Positions 52,808-64,000 of a stretch of 64,000 nucleotides of DNA are shown one piece after another (position 1 is the first letter of the stretch; each line of letters starts with the position of its first letter). The position numbers and the translations under genes were made by a program. Below the pieces are notes generated by a model that ran no database searches, was not told the DNA's origin, and saw only the letters and a list, made by a program, of their open reading frames with translations. Source of the stretch: Myripristis murdjan (taxonomy: Eukaryota > Chordata > Actinopteri > Holocentriformes > Holocentridae); the NCBI RefSeq assembly GCF_902150065.1, contig NC_043983.1, forward strand, positions 20,871,321-20,935,320. The letters are read 5' to 3'.

Positions 52808-53948
52808 ACCTCTTCCTCAGTGCGGTTTGTTAGCAAGGCAGCTCTGATAGATGGATGGCTTTTAAAGGTTTGCCTTGAGAGCTGCGTGTCCGTTTGGAAT
52901 ATTTCCATCAACACTGGCGGAGATGATTAGAGAGCTTTTTCCTGGCTTCACCAAAACACTGCTGTCCCTGACCCTGGCAGCCCTGCTGTAAAAGGCTTGA
53001 GTCAGACAATTTCACTTGATATATATATTTTCCTCATTTTAATGATGTGTATACTCCTGGGTAAACAGGTTGTTATGTAGGATTTTGGTGTGTGTGCGTG
53101 TGTGAGTGTGTGTTTAATAATGCCTAGGGTGTGAAAGCCGTAAAGGAGTCAGCTGTCACCGACCTATGTTCTCTCTCCAACTTAGCCCTTGCAGTTGGTG
53201 AGGACTGAAACTTGGAGCACAGCGGAGAGAAGAGGGAGAAAGCTGGCTGTCTTCCTTATTGGCCTGGTGTGTATACAGTGGGAGCTCTCCAACATGACAC
53301 ATTCATAGCCTCAAAACATACTATTTTTTTCCTCTGTGTAGTGTTTAGAAACTGCACCACAGGGATTGATCGAGTTTACTGAATTGTCGAGAACTGAAAT
53401 GGACTGAATGAATCACATAAAGGAAAATATGGCTCAAAGAGTTATTTGGCAACATGAGACTGTGGTAAGAAAATAAGTGTATACCGTACACTGTAACTGC
53501 ATTTTGCTTTGAAGGTATTGAAGAAAGATGCCCCTGCACTGGATAAAAGCCTCCTAATACATTTATTGTACAAAATAACAGCGTTTCACCATCAAATCTT
53601 CTCAGTTTAAAGTTACTACATGTGAGTTTTCACCTTGAGGGAGGAAATTTCTTACTACAGTCACAACATATTCATTCAACAGCATCTTTGTCTGTGTCTA
53701 TATAGATTAGATTAACCATCCTTTTGTCGTAGTTGCTATGACATCACTGCCCTTGATTACCCAAAAAGCCATTTTGAGACAAAAAGGTGATTCAGGCATG
53801 CAGACGCAGGATAAGTCACTGACACAGACATATTTATGTGCTGTTACTTTAATGTGAAAAGATGCATATTGTACCTTTGACTGTGTGATGTTTTTCACTG
53901 CACGTTCTTGTCCGTTTCCTTGTGCAATAGGGGAGCTGAATCGTGGAC

Positions 53949-55636
53949 ATGACCTTTCCCAAGCATTCCATCTTGCAGGCCCTGAGTGTGCTGGTCTTGG
54001 CCTGGGTGTTGGTCCGCTGCCAGGCCCCTGTAGAACCAGAGGAAGAGGAGGAGGAGGAAGAGCCAATAGAGAAGACAGATATCTTAACGGCGGTGACGAA
54101 AGCCAAGTCGACTGTTTGTCCGCCAGAGTGCAGCTGTACGACAGAGGGGGCAGTGGATTGTGCTGGAGTGGACCTCACCGAGTTCCCCAGTGAACTCTCT
54201 GAGAACACACGCCAGCTCTCTCTGCAGGTCTCTCTCTCTCTCTTTTTCCCAAAGTGGGGGTTTGCGAGGAAGCGTGCGGGTGTTTGTATTTGTGTCAGTG
54301 GGTGTGATTGATTTGTTTTTGGAGTGAGTTTTTGAGGTCATTTTTTTTATTTTATTGTATTTTATTTTATTTTGAGCGCACTGTGGTTTCTTCCTAGTGT
54401 CTCTTAGGGTTTAAGATGTTTCATCAAAGAACATCAAAAGTCAAACTCACTCTCTGTCTGTCTGTCACTCTTGCATGATCAAACACACAATATCAATTTG
54501 TACAGATAATTAATAATGGAAAAGAAATGCAACATGCTGGAGGTGAATTCAAATCCCTCATCGGTATCCACACTCACTGAAAAAATCTTCAAACGGAATA
54601 GGCTTTGCCCATCTGTGCAGAGCTCTGTGCAAACCCACTGCAGTTTTGGTCATTACATCATTGTTATTTGATCTTGTATTTGAATAGGGCAGCTTTAATA
54701 AACAAAACACAGCGAAACAAAGTGCAGTTTGCTTGCCACAGTCGCATTTTGCAGAGTAACTCATCACATTATTCCGGTCTGTGTTGTGTCTCCTGATGCC
54801 AGAACAATCAAATTGAGGAGGTAACAGTGGAGCACCTTGCCCGTCTGCCTCAGCTTGAGACTCTAAACCTTCAAAACAACTGGCTGACCACACATGGTAA
54901 ACTCAGACAGTCTAAACACCTAGCAAGAACCTGGCATTCGTCTGCAAGCTTGTTCCCTACTGATAAACAGAGACAGACTGTTTCTTAACCATCTACTTAC
55001 CAATGATTTAAACATTGTTTTTCATATGAGACACTTGTTTGATTCAAGTAAATATTCCTGTTGTTTGCTTTGCATATGAATATACTTTTTTTGCAAAGTA
55101 TATTGATGTGAGTGTAATTGCCTTCATCTGAAAGGTGTGTTTGTCTCTTTACAGGCCTGGAAGACGAAGGGTTTGAAGTGCTTGAACAGCTGGCTTATTT
55201 ATACTTGGCAAATAATAAGGTGAGTCATACAAAAAATAGCTTCCATGTATCAAAATGTTTCTTCACGACTAACTTCAACGCTGCAAACTGACTAACTAAC
55301 TGAGTGACTGCAAATCCACTACAGCTGCATCTGACATGGTTATTCTATTCTGTCCTGTTCTATTCTATTCTATTCTGTTCTATTCTATTCTTATAAACTG
55401 ATATTTTGTGAGGCGTGCGAAACACGTTGCACAAGCTTATGCTTGTAATCACTGCCAGTGTGTTTGTGCCAGCTGGTCAGAGTCGAAATGTTACTGGTAT
55501 CCAGACCTTTTTCGGACGGAGGGAGGGAGAGAGAGAGGGAGAGAGAGAGAGACAGAGAGACAGACAGACAGACAAAGAGAGACAGAAGGGGGGGTGAAGA
55601 AGAGAGCGAGGGGGAGAGAGACCAAGAGTGATAGTG

Positions 55637-55673
<37 letters not shown>

Positions 55674-58600
55674 GGTGGGGTTAAACAGAGAGAGGGAGAG
55701 AGACCGAGAGTGAGAGAGAGCGGGAAACAGAGAGAGGGTTAAAGAGAGAGGGGGGAAAGAATGAGAGAGAGAGAGAGAGAGAGAGATAGCCAGACAGAGA
55801 GAGGGAGGGAGGGTTAAAGAGAGCGAGCGGGAGAGAAACTGAGAGTGAGAGTGAAAATGAGAGAGAGAGAGGGAAAGAGAGAGAGAGAGGTAAAGTGAGA
55901 GGGGGAGAGAGAGACAGAGAGAGAGAAGAAAAAGGATGGACAGATTTGTTTGTGACTTAAAAGGGATGAATAGACAAAGGGGATGCAGGAAGAATAGGGG
56001 ATTTTTAAGTGCTCACTAAGCCTCAAAGACACCCAATGCTGCTTTAATCCATAAACCACGTTATAAACGAGAGAGCTCTAAACCCATATGAACACTAAAA
56101 TCTAATCTCACTAGCATTTCTCGGATTTCTATATTCTGTGTCATTTTGTGCATTCTGGGAGGAGTGGCTAAAATGAGGAAAACGGTGCCTGTAGATGACG
56201 TGGTGAACATAACCTGCCATACGGTGTGTCTGCACAACAAGACCCATTTGGCAAAAGCAGTGGAAGTGTTTATTTCTGCTGGTGTTGTTTTAAATATTCC
56301 ACTTTCATGGAGACGGCTGTGTCAAAGTAAACTGTCCACTGTGAAATACAAGAGAAATCATATCCCCCCCAGTGTCAATGAATAATGAAGCCTATTTTTG
56401 TAATGTCTGATTAAGGCTGTTTTCATCGTTCCTGCAGCTCACCTCAGCACCCAAACACTTACCACCCTCCTTGGTCAGTGCTGATTTTGCTGCTAATCAG
56501 CTTACAAGGATCTTCCCGTACACATTTGGCCACAAGCCCCAACTGAGGTAAGAATGTGAGTGACTATAACTCCTGCTCATACGTCTGTTTGCACCCTGCT
56601 ATTTTGCTCGCTCATGGCCTCATGTTCCTCCGTCTCTCAGGTCTGTGTATCTCCATAACAACAAGCTGACGGATGCGGGGCTTCCAGACCACATGTTCAA
56701 CGCTTCAGACAACCTGGAGATCCTCATCATGTCCAGCAACTTCCTGCGTCTTGTGCCCAGGAACCTGCCCTCCACCCTTCACCGCCTCCATCTCAAGGTA
56801 TACAGCGTGGTAACCCACAAAGCTGAGTGCTTATTCTCATTTAATCAACCCTTGGCAAGTTTGCACAGCGCAGCTTTAATTCTTATGTTGTAGAATGACA
56901 TGAGAGAAAATTTATGTTTTATATTTACACCACAGGTTTGGTTTTCAAGTGTTTTAACTGTAGTTTGACAATACATGTAAATAGATGTATTCTGTGTGCA
57001 ACTTTGCTCTCTCAAATACCCAAGACAAATTTCCCCTAAGGGAAACAATAAGGCTATTCTTATCTTAAAAACTTTGGTGCATCAACTTCCTTAATTGTAG
57101 AAGTGCTGCTTGTTTCTCTTGTTTTCCTTTCTGCAGACGGTGATAATGATTACTTGTAATGATTGTGTTTTTTTTTTTGTTGTTTTTTTTTGCATGGTTG
57201 ACAGAGTAACAAGCTGGAGAAAATTCCACCAGGCGCCTTTGACAACTTGTCAAACCTTAGAGAGCTGTACCTGCAGAACAACCTCCTCAGCAACGAGGGC
57301 ATGGACAATGAGACCTTCAGGTGGACAGAAATCCTAATGCACAAAGACACTCAGCTCAAAGGACACACATATTGTTCCTGTATCTCTATGGCAATACACA
57401 AGAAAAGCATATCATTACTTAAGGATATGTTTATGTACTTTAGGTCTATGCCAGACATGAGCATCTACTTGTTAAAGATAATTTAATGAAGCTGAAACTA
57501 ATTCATTCTCAGGCAGTAGTAATAACACACAGTGTGCACATGGTAAAGGGCTAAACAGCTGATTTCATGACTTCCTCTTTCACTTGACAGTCAGCTGAGC
57601 AGCTTGGAGTGTCTGGACTTATCAAACAACAACCTGAGCGTCGTCCCCAAGGGTCTTCCACGCAGTCTAGTGCTACTGCACCTGGAGAAGAACTCTATCC
57701 GCAGCATCCCAGGAGATGCTCTTACGTCTGTCCGAAACCTCGAGTACCTGCTCCTCCACAACAACAAGCTCCGCTCGCGGTCCATCCACCCTACTGCCTT
57801 CCAGGTACACTTAATCACCCAGTGTTTCACGTAATGCTTTTTAGGCTGTTGTGCAGCATGGCATGCCTGCACAAAAACAAGAGCTGTACTTGATTTAGAA
57901 GTTTCAAATTGAAAACAGTGATTGTTCAAGAGGTATTCATCTACTTTTTTGCCTGCATGCATATTGAGGTATTTGGGATCTTCTGTGTAAAAACACCATT
58001 TACCCTCACAAATTTGCATTGAAGGGCTTGAAGAAGCTGCACACTCTCCATATGTACAATAATCTGCTGGAGCGGGTTCCCAGAGGTCTGCCTCGCCGGG
58101 CCAAGACCCTTATGTTGCTCCATAACTCCATCTCCGAAATTGGCCGCAATGACCTGGTCATGCTCTACACCCTCACCGAGCTGAACCTCAGCTATAACCG
58201 GCTGACAAGCTCAAAACTGCACCGTGAGGCCTTCAGGAAGCTGCGAGTGCTGGAAACCTTAGACCTGTCGGGGAACAGTCTTCACTCACTGCCCCTGGGC
58301 CTTCCCCGCAGCCTGCAAGTGCTGAAGATCAAGGACAACCAGCTGAGCTCGATACCCGATGGCACGTTGACGGGCATGCTAAAACTGCGAGAGATCTACC
58401 TGAGCAACAACCAGCTGAAACTAAACTCCATCTACCAGGGAGCCTGGCTGGAGCTCAGCGCGCTGACAGTGAGTGGCTGGGGGAGTGTGAAACACATGAG
58501 TGCAGGAGTTGTTACCGCACACATCGCAGGTTTTTCTTAAAGAAACAGTTTGTCCAAAACACACGGATACCAAGAATAATCTACAGGCCTCGGGCCAAGG

Positions 58601-60616
58601 AATTTTGTGGGGAGCCTTTTCCTGCCAAAAAAAACACCAGCAAACTGCATTATTTTGGGTATCCGTGTCATTGTTTTTGGAAAGAGCTGATGCTGTTTGA
58701 ATTTTTCCACATGCAAATTTCTGACTGTTTGAGGTCCATAAACACGTACCCATCATCAAATCACACTAAAACTGTCTTTAAGGATAGACAGCACTAGGGT
58801 AATGGTATTTTGGGTGAACTGTTGCCACATATCATATGCCATTAAACGGGCAGGAGAGAGACAGCTCTGTCATTAAAAATCTTGTTGTTTTAGACTCTTG
58901 ACTTGTCTGGAAACCAGCTGTCACACATCCCCTCTGACCTGCCGGAGTCTCTGGAGTACCTTTACCTGCAAAGTAATCGCATCAGCAGCGTCCCAGCTTC
59001 TGCATTCGAAGGCACACCTAACATCAAAGGCATCTTCCTCCGGTAAGATCACAATCACACACACACACACACAAGTTGTTTCATTTCATGGCAGCTGCGT
59101 GGCATTTACAGTACAGCTGGGGATATGTCTCAACCTGACACTGAGTCTTCACCATCCTCAGGGCTTTTGTGGAAATTTGATGGGTTGCTCCTTACATAAG
59201 TGACTTTTCCATGTGGATTGATCTCTGCTGAGGAGATGATTATGCAAGTGCCACGGAGGAACGACTGTGGGGAAATTGATGGTTTTGTTTAGACTGCTCT
59301 GCAAGTCCACAAGAGACAGCTGCAGTCAGGCCGCTGTACACCAGCACTCTTTCCCCTTTCAAAAAAAACACTACTCTTTAGTAATCAGCTCAGGGTGATT
59401 TGGGGGACAGTAAAAATGATTTATTTTCTTAACTTGTTCTCTTGTGAAAATCTACCTGGACTAACTCCCCTTGTGGTGAAGTTTTTCACATATCTTCTGT
59501 GGTGTCGTGGTCTGTTACTAATTAACATATTTTACTATTTATTGAGCATTCCAATGTAGCTTCATTTTTTAGAGTAAAACGGTGTGGTATTTAATCTCAC
59601 CCCCTCTTCCAAATCATGGGCTCTCAGCAAATTTTCCACATTTGTCTTGTGCTCCTAACCCGCAAGTATTGCTTTATTCAGTGGGAAGACAGCAGAGCAA
59701 AACCATCCAGTTTTTGGACAAGTGCTTTCAGGAGTTTTGTGTGTTTGGTTATCGGTCTGACCCCAACTTAGCTGCTTTAAGGGTTGTGTTTATGGGCCTT
59801 GACCTCATCCAGGCTGTTGTGCTCGTCATGCTGCTCATAGCAGCTGCTGCCACATGAGTTTGAAAATGTTTTTCCACCAAATCCCCCCACAGCTGGGAGC
59901 CTTTGGCCTGAGCCAATTTAGTGCTTCTGGAATGCTTGCATCAGTGGGGGTAGGGGAAGGGGGATTTGTGCGAATGTGTCTGTGCATGCGTGTATATGTG
60001 CATGTGTGTTTGTTGCTAATTGTGTGATGGTTCAAGTGTGCTGTACGTTGGGTGTCTGAGTTCATGGGCGGCATATGCAAGCATTTTCACTGATTGATGA
60101 AAAATGGGGTTGATACAGTCCATCACATTTGGCAAAAGTTAAGTGCTTTGATGTAAAGTGAATACCTTTGACTTTGTCTGTTTTATGGTGCATTACATTA
60201 GAGTGGGAGCAGCTCAGTGTGACACATAAGTGATGCTCAACAGATGGGCCCTACTGTACTGATCCCTGAACAGAGCGAGGCTATCAAAGGCTCGTAATGA
60301 CAGATGTGATATGTAAATGCCACCTGACGTCTATGGACCCTAGCTATGCAAGTTTTGGTTTTAGTCCATGAAGCCTCAAATCATGAAAACACACACTGTC
60401 TTGGTGAATTATCTTTGAGGAAGAACTCCAAATGTTCTGTTGCTTTCCTCTCCCAGGTCGAACCGCCTGTCTGTGGACTCTGTGGACGAGAGCTCTTTCG
60501 CTCACCTGACCAGCTTGCAAGTGCTGGACATTGGCTCAGGCAGTGCTGACCTCCCCTTCAAAAGAGAGGAGATGGTGGAAGGAGACAGGATGAAGGAGAA
60601 GGAGCAGGAAGCATAA
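53949..60616 (+). CDS. podn: Podocan, secreted class V small leucine-rich proteoglycan, about 595 aa
   Basis: Podocan is an extracellular matrix leucine-rich-repeat protein that binds collagen and restrains smooth-muscle growth. Ten coding exons run 53949-54227, 54803-54896, 55155-55219, 56438-56547, 56641-56797, 57205-57320, 57591-57804, 58025-58468, 58894-59042 and 60457-60616, all in phase. The ATG encodes a signal peptide ([26 protein letters not shown]). An acidic stretch ([11 protein letters not shown]) follows, then the LRRNT cysteine cluster [15 protein letters not shown]. About 20 LRRs of the LxxLxLxxNxL type follow (for example [41 protein letters not shown]). The tail is charged and ends KEKEQEA. 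Length is near the human 613. Podocan-like 1 is the alternative, but the SCP2 and SLC1A7 neighbours support PODN. The exon 1 donor CAG|GTCTCT is weak and sits in a CT repeat. Confidence 0.93.
55340..55391. repeat. (TATTC)n pentanucleotide repeat in PODN intron 3
   Basis: About ten imperfect copies of tattc/tgttc lie upstream of the GA-rich block. Confidence 0.85.
55519..55926. repeat. Purine-only GA-rich low-complexity block in PODN intron 3
   Basis: About 400 bases of almost pure A/G (gagaga, gggaga, cagaga variants) lie on the plus strand. Such polypurine tracts can form triplex (H-DNA) structures. The long open frames across it are artefacts of the repeat. Confidence 0.9.
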
Positions 60617-61469
60617 CTAAAAATACGCTCACTGAAATTGTCATGGGACTGCATCGTTGCAAGGACAGAAAGGCCTTTTTTAATGGAGATGAACCTGTGA
60701 ATGGCTGTGCGAGTCATTTCCCAGGTGCATGATTGTATTGAAATGCAGATTTAAGTATTTCTGGTGCAGGATGCCGGATGAAGTTATGTGTGTTTTCATA
60801 TTTTGATGGGGGGGATGGTCAGCACTGCCACTGCATATCTCTATATTTGAGCTTTAATATTTGTTCCTGTCCATTCTTATGTAACATCTCATCATCTAAA
60901 GAGTATATTTGTGCTTGACTCTATAAAATACCTTCACAAAATCAATATGAAATGTCCATAAGAGATTCAAGGCTTGCACTCATTTGAACAATATTTCAAC
61001 AGAGTAAAAAAAAAGAAAGACAATACGTTGCTTTATATCATGCTGTGTGCGTCTTTCTGTACTTGGCTTTGAGTCACCTTAATGGCAGGCTTGTCATTCT
61101 GGCTTAAAGACCAATTTTACTAGAAATACTGTGAAACAATTTGTGTTTTTATGCTATTTTGAGACCAGCGTGAGCAAAGTGAAGTACCTGACTCATCACA
61201 GCAGTCAAACTGTTGAAGCCATTCAGAAAACCTTACAAATGTGACAGTGAATACACAGCCAGTGAGGTGTCCCAGTGGTTGATAATATTATTGGGATAGC
61301 AATGAATTGTCTATGATGTGGAGAATTGTGGATATCATTGTTGTCATGCTATTCCTCTACCGTGTGCTTGTGAATGAAATATTCCAATGCATAAAAGCAA
61401 TTCAAAACGTGTCTGGAGGTTTGATCCATGCTGCTACTGCCTCTCTTTAGTCCACTCTTGTTTTATAAA

Positions 61470-61475
61470 ATAAAG
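61470..61475 (+). terminator. Candidate polyadenylation signal of PODN
   Basis: AATAAA lies about 850 bases past the PODN stop. Another candidate follows at 61935. Confidence 0.45.
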
Positions 61476-61934
61476 GTAGCAAATATTTTTATATGACATC
61501 TAAAATGCTCTTGCTATTACACTCACTGTATTGCTATAAATGCAGTGTCACTTTTCACAAGCAGCGTTATTGTGCTTTCACATTTACATTCATCACACAC
61601 AGCAATAAATTATTTGAAAAAAGTTGGAGGAGATTGTGCGTTCCCTCACATTCACAGGAACACCCAATGTTCAGTGCTACAGAAAAAAAAAAGAAAATCC
61701 TTTGAAACCTTGTTTTTTCATGGATCACTTCACTTTAGAGCATGAAAATGACCAAATAATTATTGGACCACAAGCAGTGAGTTCACAGCAAGCTTTGCTT
61801 TAATAGTGTCACATTTATGTCCTAAATCTTTTGCTATTTTCCTATTGCTTGTTTGACTGAAAATTGTCACAGATGTGACCATTTAAAATAGCTGTTTTAA
61901 CCCCTGAAAGGAAATCTGTGGGCAATATGTGGTC

Positions 61935-61948
61935 AATAAAGCTTTATT
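61935..61948. terminator. Palindromic double polyadenylation signal between convergent genes
   Basis: aataaagctttatt is a 14 bp perfect palindrome that gives AATAAA on both strands within 14 bases, between the convergent PODN and SLC1A7. It could serve the distal PODN end on plus and the SLC1A7 end on minus. A long T run follows on plus. Confidence 0.4.
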
Positions 61949-61949
61949 T

Positions 61950-63631
61950 TTTTTCCTGAATACATATGAACTTGAAGCTGACAGAAAATAGGCATGCCAG
62001 AGATAATTAAATGTGCTACACTTCATTCTGGATCTGGATTTACAGATGTACTAAGCTTAGTGATGACAGTGCTCCTTATTAAGTCAGACATTGTTTCATA
62101 CCTATCAAGCTGTCAGTGGGTTCCTCCTCACAGGGTGGTGTCATTGTTCAAGACAAGAGAATGGGACATAGCTTATTTATCTCTCATATAAAGATATAGG
62201 AAGTGAGTGCAGGTAATCTGCCTCATATAAAAACAAAGATGAGAATGAGTTACCTTAAAGAGGTCAGCACGCCTCAGAGGACATGCTATTATCTGAAAAA
62301 AGATGTTGGCAGCCTGACACCTGATGCACATTAGAAAACAAACTGCTGCTCAAGGCAAAGCACTCGGGAATCTCTGGCAGAGGATGTGTATGAAAAATAA
62401 ATAGTATTTAACCAATCAAATTGCAGAGAAAAAAAATAGCATACCATACTGACATACATCTGCATGTCCTTGAATATTCCCCATACAAATGTTACATACT
62501 GTGTGCAGCATGCATGTCATAAAATGCAGCTGCAATCCACGTGCTCCAAAATGAGTTTATGTCGATACTGTCAGAGGTTGGGTATTGTTCTGATAGTTGA
62601 ACAAACAAACAAACAAACACACCAAGACCCAAAAAACAATCAAACAACAAGGACCACTTGGCGTATATTACAAGTGGTGTTTTGCACTTATCAGGCTGTT
62701 CAAGTGCCAGGAAAGTTAAATCATATCAAGTGCTACAGAGATTGTACAAATATATGAAGTCATTTTCTGTAAATATATTTTTGCCCAGGTGTATATAAGG
62801 TAATGTGGCTGGAAGGGAAATATGTGTTTTTTTTTTTCAGTACCACCCTCCTTGTCATCATTATCATCATCATCATTGTCATCTGCCTAGCACCACCAGC
62901 ATTTTAAGGCAAAATTAAACAATTTGGGCATGTCACTTTGCCTTCAGATCATGTGAGATTAGGCTTGCTATCCTATCCTCTAGATTTTATGACACAGACA
63001 AGTGGCTGCTTGCAGTTGTAAAAAATAACTAGCTAACTAACTAAGTAAATAAATAAATAAACATTTGCCTTATTAACAAGTATATGTTGCACACTGAGAC
63101 AAATAAAAGATGCAGTTAAGAAATCATATAAAATGTAGGTATCAAATAGAAATCAATCAATGCAAATATTCACAGCTATATACAAACTCTGAGAACTGTG
63201 TGTGTACTTTCTCTCTTCAACACTCGCAACAGAAGGACTGACTTCTCAGTGCAAGCTCACTCTTTAAGTCCAGACGCGAGAAGAAATGTTTTTTGCGGAC
63301 CAAACGCACTGGTATGAGTACATCTAACAATGTCCTTTTCATCTCCGAATATCCACTGTCACAACATTTTTTTTTTCTCCCATTTCACAACACGCATCCT
63401 ATCCCTGACCATTATCACTGCTACAATAAGGAAAATCCTAAGACTTCATATCCTTTCTTCTTGGTTCGCTATTTATGATCACATGGGAAGAAATCTTGAC
63501 ACTGGCTGACAATGTTTTCCCCATGAAATAAACTGACACATGACCTTGGGCGTGTCGTCCTTTCATCTCTAATGGTGTCCTTTGCTCTGAGATTCTGGTC
63601 AACAAAACCTATCCTATAACGAAGAAGGAGG
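61950..63631 (-). other. Probable SLC1A7 3' untranslated region and spacer
   Basis: No coding sequence is recognised between the PODN 3' end and the SLC1A7 stop. The stretch is AT-rich with short (AAAC), (TCA) and (TAAA) runs near 62600, 62850 and 63050. Part of it is likely SLC1A7 3' untranslated sequence; its end is not determined. Confidence 0.4.
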
Positions 63632-63904
63632 CTATACATTGGTCTCAAGGCCATTCATATCAATGGTAAAATGTTCTTTGTCCTTTTTTAGGTGCCTTGG
63701 GGGTACCGGAGGCTTTTTTCTCTCTGGTGGTGGTGGTGGTGGTGGTCGGATGCCCTCCTCTAGCTGCCTGAGTCGGGCCACATCAGGAGGGATGTGCTCA
63801 GGTTTGACCCCAAAAGAAGGGGGCTGGTAGTTGCCATTGTTGCTGTGACAGTTCATCAGCGGCGGGGTGTTCATTATGGGTTTGGTCTCGCAGATTAAAG
63901 GCAC
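63632..63904 (-). CDS. slc1a7: Excitatory amino acid transporter 5, last coding exon (partial gene)
   Basis: SLC1A7/EAAT5 is a retinal glutamate transporter with a large glutamate-gated chloride conductance. Only the C-terminal cytoplasmic tail is in the window, about 90 residues. It enters at an acceptor read as ...ggaccccag|GTG on the minus strand and begins VPLICETKPIMNTPPL. It ends HFTIDMNGLETNV, which matches, from memory, the human EAAT5 end (CETKPV... TIQISELETNV), including the class I PDZ-binding motif ETNV. Between them lies a Pro-rich segment with seven consecutive prolines followed by ERKKPPVPPRHLKKD, a likely SH3-binding stretch written by a (GGT)n repeat on the plus strand at about 63727-63747. 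The position beside PODN agrees with vertebrate gene order. Upstream exons lie beyond the right edge. Confidence 0.85.
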   Translation of the reverse strand: MPLICETKPIMNTPPLMNCHSNNGNYQPPSFGVKPEHIPPDVARLRQLEEGIRPPPPPPPERKKPPVPPRHLKKDKEHFTIDMNGLETNV

Positions 63905-64000
63905 CTGGGGTCCAGTTGGGTCACAGAAGCAGCAAGGCGTAATAGGAAATGGAAGAAAAAAAAAAGAAGAAAACATTAGACAGGTGAAGACGAAGATTTT

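Larger units (their letters stand above)
48070..53948. other. Spacer between SCP2 and PODN, probably including PODN 5' untranslated exons
   Basis: No coding exon is recognised. Contents include (GT)n tracts at 48481-48532 and 52766-52804 and a T run of about 28 at 51842-51869. Pyrimidine-rich DNA lies at 52070-52160, and a GC-richer patch at 50290-50420. The PODN start exon is preceded by an acceptor-like 'ccttgtgcaatag' just before 53931, so at least one upstream non-coding exon must lie here. Candidates near 50300 or 53160-53270 cannot be proved. Confidence 0.4.

Noticed and set aside
55408-55713. 101-codon Arg/Glu repeat frame
   Set aside because: It is the translation of the GA-rich microsatellite block.

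Overview
This window is nuclear DNA from a ray-finned fish, probably a percomorph-type teleost. It shows vertebrate exon-intron genes with GT-AG introns, long (GT)n, (TC)n and (TATC)n microsatellites, a decayed Tc1-like transposon with a MITE nested in it, and retroposon tails of a kind common in fish. No bacterial-style operon, CRISPR array, phage or retrovirus-like element was recognised. The reconstructed coding exons join in phase and give full-length proteins for all eight complete genes; a ninth gene runs off the right edge.

Layout, left to right: about 6.5 kb with no recognisable gene; MED8 (minus); ALDH9A1 (minus); a spacer holding a decayed duplicate of ALDH9A1 intron 1/exon 2; TMCO1 (minus); UCK2 (plus); AATF (minus, a single 557-codon exon); MAGOH (plus); CPT2 (minus); a 5 kb nest of DNA transposons; SCP2 (plus, the short sterol-carrier-only form); a 5.8 kb spacer; PODN (plus); and the last coding exon of SLC1A7/EAAT5 (minus).

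The genes do not form one pathway. MED8 is a Mediator subunit, AATF a ribosome-biogenesis and transcription factor, and MAGOH an exon-junction-complex core protein. UCK2 salvages pyrimidine nucleosides and TMCO1 is an ER membrane protein. ALDH9A1, CPT2 and SCP2 share a loose lipid/carnitine theme: carnitine synthesis, mitochondrial acyl-carnitine import and peroxisomal lipid transfer. PODN is an extracellular leucine-rich-repeat protein and SLC1A7 a retinal glutamate transporter. From memory, ALDH9A1-TMCO1-UCK2 are neighbours at human 1q24 and MAGOH, CPT2, SCP2, PODN and SLC1A7 at 1p32, so the window joins two conserved blocks. AATF (human 17q12) does not belong to either block and lacks introns here.

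I see no convincing new biological system. The points most worth a second look are the intronless AATF sharing a 186 bp head-to-head promoter with MAGOH, the ALDH9A1 exon-2 relic, the nested and foldback DNA elements between CPT2 and SCP2, a 14 bp palindromic E-box upstream of CPT2, TTAGC/GCTAA clusters near several promoters, and a palindromic double polyadenylation signal between PODN and SLC1A7. Exon coordinates were worked out by hand from splice consensus, reading phase and remembered family sequences, so single-base errors are possible.
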